From: Gordionus sp. m RMFG-2023
Lineage: Eukaryota > Nematomorpha > Gordioida > Chordodea > Parachordodidae
NCBI RefSeq assembly: GCF_954871325.1
Contig: NC_088776.1
Span: forward strand, 39,636,569-39,700,568
Direction: 5' to 3'
DNA: 64,000 nucleotides
A program made the position numbers and the translations under genes. This document shows positions 37,346 through 49,592 of the stretch, in pieces; the stretch's first letter is position 1, and every line of letters begins with the position of its first letter. The notes beneath the pieces were generated by a model. That model was not told where the DNA came from and ran no database searches. It was given only the letters and a program-made list of their open reading frames with translations.

Positions 37346-37829
37346 CTATAAAATCAAATTTAAATAATATAAAATTTTTCCCAATTAATGATAATTATTC
37401 TACCAATATGGGATTGATATTTATTGCTGAGGCTAGTGGGATAGACTGAATATAATGTAATTATATAAAATTTATTAAATTCGGTAATCTTACGGATGTT
37501 ACCCTCAATATAATCACTAGTCGGAAATCGTAACCAGTTTAATTCTAATATCCTTTTTACTTTTTATCTTTAAGAATGATTTTCTTTTATTTAAAATCTT
37601 TTCATTTTATTGATCTTTTTATATTCCAAAATTATAATTTCGTAAAAATTTATCAAAAAAATAAGTAATGAAAAATTATATATTTCTTTTACAACTATAA
37701 TCAAAAATATTCATATTCATAGACATTTTCAAATTAATTATATTTATTTGCATACAACAAAATTAATAAAAGTTCATCTATATAAATTTGAATACCAAAA
37801 AATTAATAATGGCTCATCTATAAATATAT

Positions 37830-39660
37830 TTGCATACAACAAAAAACATTTTATCATCAAACTCTTCCCAAAATAAAAAATTTTTACCATGCGATAGTAG
37901 TGATATCATCTTAAAAAATTCATTTATTGAGACTACACAGGTAATACAGCTTTTACTAGATCCTAAAAATATTTTAAATTCTATACCAATAGGTATCAAA
38001 AATAATAAATATTATATAATTAATAATACTAATAATATAAAAAATATTGGATATCGCAATGCATATGTTGATGATTGTGGTGCTTGGAGTAGTGTCAAAT
38101 CTAGTTTACATAAAAAAATATATTTATTTCTTAGATAAAAATAATATATTAGGCCCATATGTATTTAATAATAATTGCCTTTGCAAGTATACTAGGAGGA
38201 ATAATAAACCTATATATGACATAATAATTAAATCACCAGATAAAAGTTACATGTTTATATATAATATATATTATACTTATTTAAAAAGGGATGAAAACTA
38301 TAAAAGAAAAATTAGTATATTAAATAAATTTGATAATACCTTTAAACTTAATTTAAAAAACGTGTATTTAGTTGAATATCTAGATTTTTATCCATGAAAT
38401 GTTATAAATGAAGATAAATATGAAAAAGAGTATATACGTACCCATCCAACTATTTTAAGGGAAATTGAGAAAAGTATTAACTGAAAAAATTCCTAAATTA
38501 TATAAAAATTTAATTATAAATAATGATTTTAAAACGAGTCCTCATAATATTAAGCAGCTCCGAAATGTAAAATATAATATCAATCGAAAAAATAAAATAG
38601 TTTGTTCAAATAATTTTTCTGATAATATATTAAATATAATTTCTAATATTGAAAAACACCCTTTTGTACATACAAAGTGTAATTACATAAAAAAAATAAA
38701 ATTACTTCTATTATTCTTTATACACCCTTAATGATAAAAAATATAAAATATGTGTGTGCAGAAAATAATCCATCAAACCTTGGTTTCGATCGTACATTTA
38801 ATCTCAGTGATTTATATGTTACGGCTTCATTTTTTAAGGATAAGTCTATCAAACTTGGGTCTACTAATGACTATCCAATTTTTCTCGGCCCAGTTTATTT
38901 GCATGGGAATGCAGATTATCAAACTTATAATAATTTCTTTTCAGATTTAGAGGGAATTTTTAAAAAAAATATAATTAATAAAAACAATATAATTTTTGGG
39001 ACAGATGATGAAAAAGCTCTACATACCTCCATAAAACAAAATTTTCCGAATACTGTGCAATTATTATGCACAAGACATATAAAAGAAAATATTAAAAATT
39101 ATTTGAGAGATAAAGAGGGGGTTCCCGAAGTAATTAGAAATAAAATAATATTTTTAATTTTTGGTAACAATGGCTTGATATTTTCCAATTCTGATGAGAT
39201 TTTTTTTGATAAACTTAATAATTTACGAAAATTTTGTGAAAATAATCATTACTATTTTTTTATAGAATATATTAACATTTATTTAGAAAAGAATTTGTAC
39301 AATCATGTGTTTATCCCAATAAAAAATAAAATTATAAGTGAATTATGGACTAACAACAATTGTGAGTCCATGAATCATGTATTTAAAAGTTATACAAATT
39401 GGTAATCAAGTAATTTAATTAATTTAATTGATATAATATATAATAAAGTACAAATACAAGAAAAAGATCTCGAAAGAGCTTTGATATGAAAAGGAGAATA
39501 TTATTTGGCTGAGGGGTATAAGTCACTTCAGATAGATTTATCAATATGGGAGAAATTTAGTGAGGAAGATAAAAAAAAAGAGGTAGAAAATTTAATAAAA
39601 GGAAGTAAAAAAGGGGAAAGAGAAAATGTCATGCGGGGAATTAATACTTTTAAAGCCTAA
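37830..39660 (+). pseudogene. MULE transposase, broken in several places
   Basis: The N-terminal region at 37990-38400 has NAYVDDCGAWSSVKSS, a pattern seen upstream of the core in OTU-bearing MULE proteins. 38465-38731 follows in another frame. The catalytic core is 38731-39405: NLGFDRTFNLSDLYVTASFF (first Asp), NNIIFGTDDEKALHTSIKQN (second Asp), LLCTRHIKENIK (C..H motif) and LWTNNNCESMNHVFK (Glu). A C-terminal tail (about 39415-39660) follows a stop at 39403-39405. At least three or four stops and frameshifts separate the pieces, so the element could move only with help from elsewhere. Family assignment rests on the DDE motif spacing and the 9-bp duplication. Confidence 0.8.
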
Positions 39661-40484
39661 AAATTCTAAAAAAACCATGTCAAAAAATTAGATTAAAAAA
39701 AAATAGAACAGTATCAATAAAAAAAATTAAAATTGAAAAATAATAAGGCCCTAAACGTTGTACTCTTTTTCATATATATCAAATCAATTTTTTAATTTTA
39801 CAATAGATTTTTGTATCGAAACAATGCTTCCTCCTAATCATAGTTTTAAAAAAAAATTTATTCACATCGCATGCAAATATTGATTTTTATTAAAATTTTT
39901 ATTCATATCGTCACAAATACCAAATTTTTTAAATATTAATTTTTTGTAACTTTTATTCATTCATATCGTCACAAATACCAAATTTTTTAAAAATTTTTTA
40001 TTGACATCGCATACAAATATTAATTATTTTTAATTTTTATTCATATCATCACAAATATCAAATTTTTTAAATATATTTTAGTAACTTTTATTCATTCATA
40101 TCGTCATGAATACTAAATTTTGTTAAATTTTTTTTATTGACATCGCATACAAATATTAATTTTTTTAAATTTTTATTCATATCATCACAAATACCAAATT
40201 TTTTTAAAATATTTTTTTTACATCGCATAATTTAATTGATTATTCATAATTTCTATTTTGTTAAATATTTTTTAAAATATATGAGGAAATGATGATATAT
40301 ATAGATGAAAATACTAGGGATATCTGATCCTCGTTTAATTATATTTATTTTTCACTTTTGTTTTTGGTATAATTATTGTATCAAATGTCTTTTATCGACA
40401 TTAATTTAATAAAATTATATTTTATTTTTTGAATTAATATGATATTATATAATAGATAAAAAATAAAATATTTATTAAGATAAA
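39661..40484. other. AT-rich noncoding tail inside the MULE
   Basis: Loosely repeated ~60-110 bp segments at 39850-40240 contain TTATTCATATCRTCACAAATA and CATCGCATACAAATATTAAT. No coding capacity. Confidence 0.55.
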
Positions 40485-41265
40485 GAATTTTCTATGGATA
40501 ACGCCAGCAAAGCAGTATTTCGGTTTCAAATCGGGTATCGGTCAAATCACGATATTTTTAAAATATTTCTTGTGATAATGATTTGCACGTATTTATAGAT
40601 AAATAAACCAAAAATGATTATTTTCCAAATAATATTAACACCAAATTTGGTCGATCGAATATTTAGTAAGTGGTCGGTTTTGAGCTCGGCATTCGGTCAA
40701 ATCATAATATTTTCAAAGTATTTTTTAGGATAATGTTTAACACTTAAATATACACATATAAACCTAAAATGAAGAGATTTTGATCAATAACGCCAGCAAT
40801 ATGTTCCTTACAAACTTTCTACTATTTTTCGATTCTAAACCTACTCATTAATTAAATCTCAAAGAAACCTCTATTTTTTAAATTTATTTTAGGTTTTTCA
40901 CATGTATTTACACCCAAATACAAAAAAAGCGCTATCCAATATTTATTCTGGTTTCCTAAGAATATATTTATATATTTATTTATTTAACGCCCTCTTATGG
41001 ATATAAATTTGTTAAATTTTGCAATTGAAAAATAAAATTTAAGTTGTAATAAGCTAGTAAATATATTTTTTTTCAAATAATATTAAGTAAAAATAGAGTT
41101 TTAAATTAGTTGATATTTAATAACAATTTTTTACTTAATTAAAAATTGATTTATGTAAATTAAAAAAAATGTTTTTGAAAAATTTATTTTTTAAGATATC
41201 ATATCATCAAATTATGATTGATTATGATTAATTGCTTTTTAGCAAGACAGTATTTAGTCATACCG
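40485..41265. repeat. Right inverted arm of the MULE
   Basis: This is the inverse of 26399-27000 and of one ~295-bp unit. It contains a single GCGTTATTGATC... unit at about 40495-40800, then the outer arm with GGATAGCGC and AGCAAGACAGTATTTAGTCA at the tip. The single copy here against eight on the left shows amplification happened at one end only. Confidence 0.9.
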
Positions 41266-41274
41266 TTGATATCC

Positions 41275-42887
41275 CAGAAATTGATTGTGTTCATGTTCTA
41301 GTCAGGCATAATGATTGTTATAATAACTGATATTTAAATTTGAATATATATTTTAATGTGAGAGAAATAATGGATAAATTTGAATAGTTATCTAGATTTT
41401 ATAAATTTTATTTAGTTTGTTCGATTTATTATGAAGCAATTTATATGAAAATTATAAAAATGATCATTCATAGACGGTTTTTGTTTTTAGTTTATGTAAA
41501 GAATGATTATTTTGTTCAAAAATACTTTACATCTGAACTTTTTAACTTTTTAATGATTAAAATCTAAATAATTTGTAATAAATGACTAAATTATATTAAA
41601 GTAATAATAAATAATTATAGTATTTATATATTTTTTTAAATTTCAAACATTTAAAAGAAGTAAAATTTGGCGGTTCTTAAAATAATATAATCTTAGTGTA
41701 ATGGGCAGTTGCCTCGATTGCTCTCCAGTTGGCAGAGGCCTGTAGATTGTTTCATTTATTGCTATTTGATGGTGCCAGCTACCCAAGTTAACGTATAGAG
41801 GTTTCTCAGCCATGTAATAGAATCTTTCACCTTATAATTTGACTGAAGAGAATCTTGAAAATATTATAATTGTGCGGCCTAATATTATTTTTTAGGGATA
41901 TAATTTAAATTATTATTGCCTTAAAATTTTCACACAATACTATTAGGGAAAAACGAAATATACTTTTATATAATGTAAAAATTACATACAACTTCGGTGA
42001 TTCATTCTTACTTAGGAACTATTCCCAAAATATTTTCATTTAATAATGTTTTTAAATTCACATTTAGCATTTTTTTTGTGGATTCTTGCATTAATTTTGA
42101 TGTTCCACTTTCTTTCCTATCTTAATATTTTAAAATTATTATTTTATATTTTGACATGCCAACTATTTTATAATTTCTTGTTCATATTTAAATTAATAAT
42201 TGTATTAAAATAATTATCATCTAAGGGTGGAATTAAATATATTTTTAAATATTTCACTGTCATATATAACAATAGTTATATTTGGGCAATTTTAATTTGT
42301 TGAATATATTTAGTTAGAAAAATTTATTTTCATAATGGTGACTGTTTGGGTTTATTTATAGTTATATAAATGTTATCGTAAAGAATTATTTGAATACTTT
42401 GTTATAGGCGTCGAAATATCATGTGTTCAATAGTGTTTTAGGTAACTTAAAATTTTTAACAAAAATATATAAGCTTGTGTAAAGAAAATGAAAAAGAAAC
42501 ACCATTTTTTGAAAGTAAGTTTCTTAGATGCAGATATAACTATCCTATTAAACATATCAAATACCAAGTACAAGATAAAAAAAGATATTGTCTCTTAGAT
42601 ACAAGTATTCGTGGTACTGCCCAACTCTGAATTTTTTAGATTATATTTTAAAAAATGTAATTTTAATTAATTCCATTTTGAAAAATAAATTTAGATTTTT
42701 ATTAAAATTTTATAAAAATAATTATGCATAATTGTTTTGAAAACTAAAATATTATTTATCGATTAGAGTAAAAATATATATACTGATAACAAATTTTTAC
42801 AAAAATAACTCCTGTATAGGAAATAAGAATGATGTATTGAGATAATTAGATTGGTTGTTATTAAGACAAAAAATCCACACTAAAAAT
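41275..42887. other. Noncoding DNA
   Basis: Mostly featureless. A patch at 41700-41830 (GGGCAGTTGCCTCGATTGCT, CTCCAGTTGGCAGAGGCCTG) is clearly less AT-rich and looks like a fragment of an older coding or repeat sequence that I cannot place. Confidence 0.5.
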
Positions 42888-43040
42888 TATTGTTGTTAAA
42901 TGGCTCGATTTGAGCAGATTTTTAAAAACGGCTAACTCATGTCTAATTTCAGGCATGCGATATATTTTTCTGGATATAATATTGAGTTATCCGTTTTTTA
43001 GAATAGGCCAAATCGAGCTGTTTAAGCGTGCAATCGCTAC
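42888..43040. mobile_element. Degraded MITE related to the 25011 element
   Basis: It starts TATTGTTGTTAAATGGCTCGA and runs TTTTTAAAAACGGCTAACTC, closely matching the left half of the 25011-25226 MITE. The right half has the mirrored AACTC/GAGTTATCCGTTTTTTAGAA and AAATCGAGCTGTTTAA. The terminal bases are worn on the right and no target duplication is readable. Confidence 0.6.
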
Positions 43041-43839
43041 TTTAAAAAGTAGTGCACTATTGCTATTTTGGGAATAGTAAATATATAAATTTTAAAATTT
43101 AAAATTTATAGAGAATTTATGTATTTATAGATAATTATTATATTTAATTTAAAAGTATCGTAAGCCTATTTTTCAAAAGAAAAAATGCTAAAAAAAATGT
43201 AGCGAGCTGTCTTTTAAGTTCTAAATAGCGCTATTTATACAACACTGTGATCAATATTTTAAAAAAATCGAATTTTACCCTATATTGTTTTCCATGTGAA
43301 AGGGGAATTGTTTTACTCCTAAACTTTTCCAGTCTGCACTTTATCTTTTTAGCTTCTAAGTTACTAGTTACTACCTATCAAAAAATGTATATTTTTTAGC
43401 AAATTATAATCTTCTAAGTAAAGTTGTTTTTTTTACTGATGAAAATGATTGAATTGAATTATTGTTTATAATAATCGATATATCAAGAAATTACCTAATA
43501 GTAATAAATCTTTTATCAACAAAATTAGTACTCAAATATATATAACATACCCAAAATTATGAATTCGATAAGGGGTGGGGGTTTACACATATATTAATTA
43601 CTTTTACGAATCATTATAAAGAACACTAGATGATGATTTTTTTAATATTATGTGTGATTCATTATAAAAATGATACGATTTATAAAACCGTAAATAGTAT
43701 TTTATTTACTATATCTAAAATCTTTAATAGAATTCCTTTATTCTATAATGTATAAATATCGCAATTAAATATTTTAGGTTATAAATAGTTTATACTAACA
43801 CCCTTATGTCTTAAGAAACAATTGATATAGCATTTTATC

Positions 43840-44100
43840 ATGATAATAGAATCGTTAACGTATACTATATTTACAATGTTAATTTTCGGAGTTCCAATAA
43901 TGATATTAAGTGACAAAAATCCAATGAGTTATAAAAGTAGCAGAGTGAAATTTTGCCATGACATCGGATTTGCTAAGCATTATGGCTACGTTATATTCAC
44001 ATCGTTATTGAGCATGTCGCTATTCATTTTGATTTTATACAGAGTGGGAAAAGCTGAAAAATTCTACCATTTACAAGTTATTATTTTTTTGTTTACCTAG
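43840..44100 (+). CDS. Possible exon of a membrane protein, unrecognised
   Basis: An 86-codon frame starts MIIESLTYTIFTMLIFGVPI and contains two hydrophobic stretches (residues about 6-24 and 49-66) separated by a charged loop. About 330 bp downstream, after ATTTAG at 44420, a further hydrophobic run (IFPIYIFLLLIGGMSYP, then GTAAAA) could be another exon, but I could not make the phases agree. It may be a real small host gene or chance. No family is recognised. Confidence 0.25.
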   Translation: MIIESLTYTIFTMLIFGVPIMILSDKNPMSYKSSRVKFCHDIGFAKHYGYVIFTSLLSMSLFILILYRVGKAEKFYHLQVIIFLFT

Positions 44101-47100
44101 AATCATTTAATAATAAAAGCTAAAAATAAAAATATTATTTTAAATAAGGCAGGACGACCTGGCTAATTGTGAGACTGAAGCAATACTATATCTTTCTTAT
44201 TTGATTTATTTTCTTCCTATTAGTAGATGGTTTATATTTAATACTGCCCAAAAGGCTAATAATTTAATATATGTTAAAATAAATTGTGTATAAAATAAAA
44301 ATAGTTTCCTATGGAATACATAATGGAAAATCCTCAAAGTCCGTTAAACTTTATGAAGGCGCATTTTAAAAGCATGTATATTATATAAAATTATTTATTT
44401 ATAAACATTCTTTTTTAATTTAGCCAAGATATTTTTCCCATTTACATATTCTTGTTATTGATTGGAGGAATGAGTTATCCGGTAAAACTTTAATTTTAAA
44501 TTATTTTTATTTTGATAATAAATAAATTTTTTAAAATTGATTAATTTTTTATTTCGCTCATTAAATGTGAAATTGTTATAGTATAATTCGTTATTGTGAA
44601 CTCGTATAGTGAATATTATGAAAACCGAAATATCAAATTCAGGCTAATAGTCTTATTCCCATCCCCCAGAATATCCACGATAAATTTTCTAAGTTGTATG
44701 TACTAAATACATCTCAGGCCATTGCAAAATGTTTTCAATAACCTGCAATTCTGATTATGACATAAATATCAAGGGATCTTTATATGTTTGAAAAGCCAAA
44801 AATATTTAGTAAATTTCGTAATATTAAAATTTGGGTAGTTTGTCACCCATCATAATTTTAAAAATATTGAACATGATTTCTCATTTACACTACTTTATTA
44901 TTTTGTTATAAGTGAACTTTTAATTTTTCCTGAAAATATTAATATGTATAAATAGAATATAGCGGATATAGTTATGAGTTCATAATATAACATAACACAA
45001 GAATAGGTATTCCTTATTTACTTGTGAGTTAACTTCCGATCCCATAAATATTTTTTGCATTTGCAGAGGAATGGGTTATCGAAAGAAAAATTCTAATTCA
45101 AAATTTTAATTTTCTTTATCTCTACAAGAAATATTCAATTGAAATTGACGAAAATGAGATATAGAGAAAATGTAATTATTTTGATTGAAATAACAATTGC
45201 TTAATTTTTCTTGACAGTTGTAGATTCAATTAGAATTAAAAAAACATGCTATAAGATTTTTTTCTTTTTATTGCTAAATATAGTAAGTTTCCTGATATTT
45301 ACATAATTCATTAGAATATCGGTACAGATTATAAATTAAGAAATTGCAGAAGCATTAAAAAATAAATATTAAAAAATATTCTAGGGCATGGAAACGAGAT
45401 TAGTATGATAGTGGCTAGGAATTTTTTTGATGGGTATCATCCAAACCAGCTTTTGCCACCTTAATAATAGTTTCCTAGTCCAGTTAAGACCTATCACAAA
45501 CAAGGAAGATTTTAAAAAAAAGTTGTCAGTGGAATGGAAATAAACTATTAGTTTTAAAAATTTCGGAAATTTCAAAATAACCGGGGTCTGATTACAAGAT
45601 CGGATCCGGTACTTGATAAGTTTTTTAGATTTTGGACTTTTACAATTAAGGGAAAAAACTAGGTTGGGAAATTCGTTTGATATTTTTTTAAAAAATCTAT
45701 CGATTTAATATTTTAAAATTTAGTACAGGGTTTTCTATTCAAAAAGGGAATAAAAAAAGTCCTGAAGTAAGGTCAGATAAAAAAAAAGGAAAAGTACCAA
45801 ATACTTAAGAAAAGGTCCAATTAAAAAAGAAAAAGAGGGGTTAATCGAAAAAGGAAAGGATCCGATCAATAAAGGAAGCTCCGTGAGGAAAGGTTCAATA
45901 AAAAAGGAAAATTATTTATTATATATGTATTTTTTTTAAATTAATAATCCTCAAATGTTATTTTATTTAAAAAATTTTTGTTATAAAAATTCTTACAATT
46001 TTTTCTAACTTTTTGTCTCCTTAATTATGTCACTTTTGATCTAATTTCCATATTTTCTTAACATTTTTAATAAATCGATTTTTCATTTTTAAAATAAATC
46101 AAAGGCGAAGGTATTGTATTTTTAAGTATAAGTATAAATCGGATGTTTCGAACATGATATAATGTTTAGTCAAATTAGTATAGTTATTATATGTATTTTT
46201 TTAAAATATGAAATTCCATTTTCGCTAATTTTAGAGAATTTCTTTTTTGCTAATTATTGCCTTTTCATGCCTATTTTAAAGATTAAAGTGCCCTCCTCAA
46301 AGTTGAAAATATTTAAGGCACCATTCCTTTTTTTTTATAAATGTCAATACATAGGCTTATCCAGGGGGTGAGGCAAAGGGAAATTTTCACCTTCTTCAGA
46401 AATTTGTCTGTTCTTTTAAATATCACATTTTTATATTAAAAAAATTGGAAACCAAAATTATCTTTAAAAAAAAGGCTTGTAATATGTAAGCTTTAATATC
46501 CCCTATAAAATTTATGGGGAAAATCTAGACTAATAGTGCCTTCCCCCCCAGGAAAATTTTGAGGCCTATAGACAAATATTTAAAAAACTAAAATTATACA
46601 ATATTTTTAAACCAAATATTTGGAAAGTTAATATGCTCCATCTGTGCTTCAGGGTGGATAATACACCGATCAATACTATTTTGGAAATATGCTGCCAGAA
46701 GTAAAATTAACATTTTATTTAATATAAGCTTAAATTATAATAAAAAAAATTCAGCGGCTTCTAGACCCTTCCCTGGCTTCCTAGGCCAATTACTTCCACT
46801 ACCCTTGAATTTTTTTAACCCCCTCCCCATATTTTTAATCTCAAATATATTTAAACAATATAATATAGTCAGCGTAATATCCATTTTATTGATTACAAAA
46901 AAAAGAAATATAATGATAATTGCATCATAAAAATAAGACAATTAAATAATTTATTACAAAAATGGTAAATATATTGCATACATCATTAATAGAATTATTG
47001 TAGATTCAAATGTAGTAAATTAATATTATAAATATCAAAATTACCCTAATAAGGAGAAGGGAATCCAATAATCTTAATTTTTTACCCCTCTAAGAATTTA

Positions 47101-47574
47101 AATGGCATACATCCTGCGACTTATCCCTAAGAATTTTACTTCATAGGTTCTACCCCTGCCGTGGTAGGAGCCGCTGATAAAGTTGAGGGAAAGATGCCAG
47201 TGCCATATTATTGTTAATTTTATCAATTATATTTTGCCACATAATATATCGGGTCACTTGGCTAACATCAATAAAATATAAGCCTGACCCATGGTCCAAA
47301 AAATATTAATTCTATATATTTCTTACTAATCTTCCTATTTTGACTGATTTCAGAAGGAAAAAATGGAGAGTTTAAAAAAAATAAAGTGAGAAATATTTTA
47401 TTTTTTGTAATAGAATAAGATAGAAAAAATTAATGAAATTAGGATGCTGAATTGAATATTTAAATTTACTGCATAATATTAAAATAATCATTATATATAT
47501 TCAAATTCCATTTATAATGTCAGAACCGCGAAGCAGGCATCTAAAAATTATTTGTTGGCAAAAGGCTAACCTAG

Positions 47575-47645
47575 AATTACTCAGCGCGAATTCGCGGCCA
47601 AAATACAAATTCGCAGCGAATTCGCGCTTGGATGGCCGGCCTTGG
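47575..47645. other. Palindromic GC-rich patch
   Basis: Contains GCGCGAATTCGCGG and, 25 bp on, GCAGCGAATTCGCGC, then GGATGGCCGGCC. The two GCGAATTCGC palindromes are 10 bp each, inside a region that is otherwise nearly all A/T. Function unknown; possibly the core of an old inverted-repeat element. Confidence 0.5.
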
Positions 47646-49592
47646 GACGAAAAAAAAAATCAATTTTGCTGATATCTAATTTGATACAGCAATCAATAAC
47701 AAGTGAAATGATTAATTATCTCAACTGAAGAAAATTAATAAGTAAGAATTTTAACGCGATTTGGCAAAATATCAAAACTAATTCATTTTTTACATTGCTT
47801 TAATATTTTTATTATAAATTTTATCAATATACAAGGTTATAACTACTGGAATACACATGGTCAATTGTATGATTTTGTACCGTTGTTCATTATGTTTTTA
47901 TGCGCACTCTCAGTGGCTTTCCAATTTATTTGCAATGCTTAATTTCTTTTCAATAGTTTTTTTTTAAATTTATGTGCGCACATGGGAAAAACTAATATTT
48001 TTGGGGAAAATTTAATGCTTCATAACCTATATCAATTTGAAAAGTATATGATTTGAATATTTAGATATAGTTGTTATAAATGATATAATATAAATATAAT
48101 AAAAGATAACTTAAATATGCGATCGAATCGTAATCAAATTTTTGGAAGGAGTTTGAAATTTTGCCAAATATATTATTCAGGTAAATATCTCTATTTTAAC
48201 AATCGGTTTCAATATTTGTTTTGAAATTTTTTTTTCAAAAATACTTGTAAAAATAAGATAAATTTTTATCTATAATTTTATAATTATTGAAAAATAAATT
48301 TACAAAATATTTTAAAAACTCAAAACATAGGATAAAAGGACATTAAAAAGGGTAGGTTAAACATTTGTCCAAAAGAAGAAAAAAAAATTTGCTGAGATTT
48401 TTCAGATTTTCAAATGGGGTAATATTATTGTTAAAAAAGAAGCTACTTGGAAAAATATCTTGTTTTACCTAGGGATATAAACCATAACGAATATCTGTTC
48501 AGATTTAGGTTCATATAAAAATAACGGTTCGTAAAATAATAATATAGGTTCGGGTTGAACCTTTAAAAATCGGTTCAAACTTTTCGAATACAAGAGTAAG
48601 TGTAAAGAAATGAATATTTTTTAAAAATTCAATCACTATTCTCTAAAAAAATAATATTGAACACTTCTATATGCTAAATTGGGTAGCTGACAAGACACCG
48701 TAAAATAGCAATATACAAAAATATTTAAAAATAATTGTTGAAATTCAAAATTGATTATCTTTAAAAGAAAAAGAACCCGGTTGAATACATTTTTGGAGGT
48801 TCGGTTCATGTGACAAACTATTAAAAGTTCAGATTCGGTAAATAAAAACGGTTAATACCGTTTTAACAATTCAGATTTGGTTTAAATCAATGGTTTTGTA
48901 TATTAAATAATAAATTATTATATATATGACACTTAAGTTCTCGCTATTTGGAATTTATTGTTGTCAGAAAATTCAACTTTAAGGGGAAACTAATGAGAAA
49001 AATAGAACTCAATGATCGGACGGATCAATTCCACTTCAAATCGGACTCCTCAAATAATCTAAAATTTGTATTATATCACCTAATAAAAAAGTAACAAATA
49101 TAAACTCCAATTTAAGTCTGATTTATAGGTAATAAAATTACTAGTCAAATTTATGAATATTGCCTATTACATCATTATAAAAAATAATCATTACAACATA
49201 ATAAACAGAAGAAGGAATACTTTATTTGCAATCATAAACATAATGTAATCCTTTATCATTTTATTTAATAAGGTGAAGATATATTTTATTTACAATATTT
49301 TTGCGCATGTAAAATGATTAGATAAACAAATAGTTTAGTCTTATGTTTAATGAAACCTAAATTTTTGTATAAAAAAAATAACATTTTAAATTTGCATCCA
49401 CGTCTAAACCCCAACCAAAAAAGATTATTTTTAAAAAAAATTGTAATTATTAGCACTTTATTTTGTTCATAAATAAACTTCCCCAGAGAATCGAAAAAAA
49501 CAATTTTAAAAACGATTCAGATCCCCATTTCATAAATCCTCAAATAATCTATATCTGAGAAAACAAAGTTCAACAGGCGAAAAATTTTCATT

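Larger units (their letters stand above)
26399..41265 (+). mobile_element. MULE with OTU protease gene, interrupted by hAT-3
   Basis: The element is bounded by the 9-bp duplication TTGATATCC at 26390-26398 and 41266-41274, the size Mutator-like elements make. The left end reads GCCGGGTATGACTAAATACT and the inverse of the right end reads CGGTATGACTAAATACT. Inverted similarity runs inward for about 780 bp (AGCAAGACAGT, ATATTGCTGGCGTTATTGAT, GGATAGCGCTTTTTTGTATT and others). Length is 14.87 kb including the 6.6-kb hAT-3, so about 8.3 kb originally. It encodes an OTU-like domain and a MULE transposase on the plus strand, both now broken. Confidence 0.9.
43041..49592. other. Long AT-rich region without a confident gene
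   Basis: No recognisable gene. Minor points: a short hydrophobic open frame at 43840-44100; AG-rich runs at 45760-45910; a possible degraded copy of the 50158-type element near 46350-46570 (CATAGGCTTATCCAGGGGG at one side, CCCCCCAGG...GGCCTATAG at the other); and a palindromic GC patch at 47575-47645. Confidence 0.5.

Noticed and set aside
41695-41840. tRNA or SINE
   Set aside because: The patch is less AT-rich but I could not form a cloverleaf or see A and B boxes.
43190-43250. Second inverted-repeat element next to the 42888 MITE (ACAACACTG end)
   Set aside because: No matching left end or duplication could be found.
46350-46571. Second copy of the 50158-type element
   Set aside because: The ends are suggestive (CATAGGCTTATCCAGGGGG) but diverged, and no 8-bp duplication is present.
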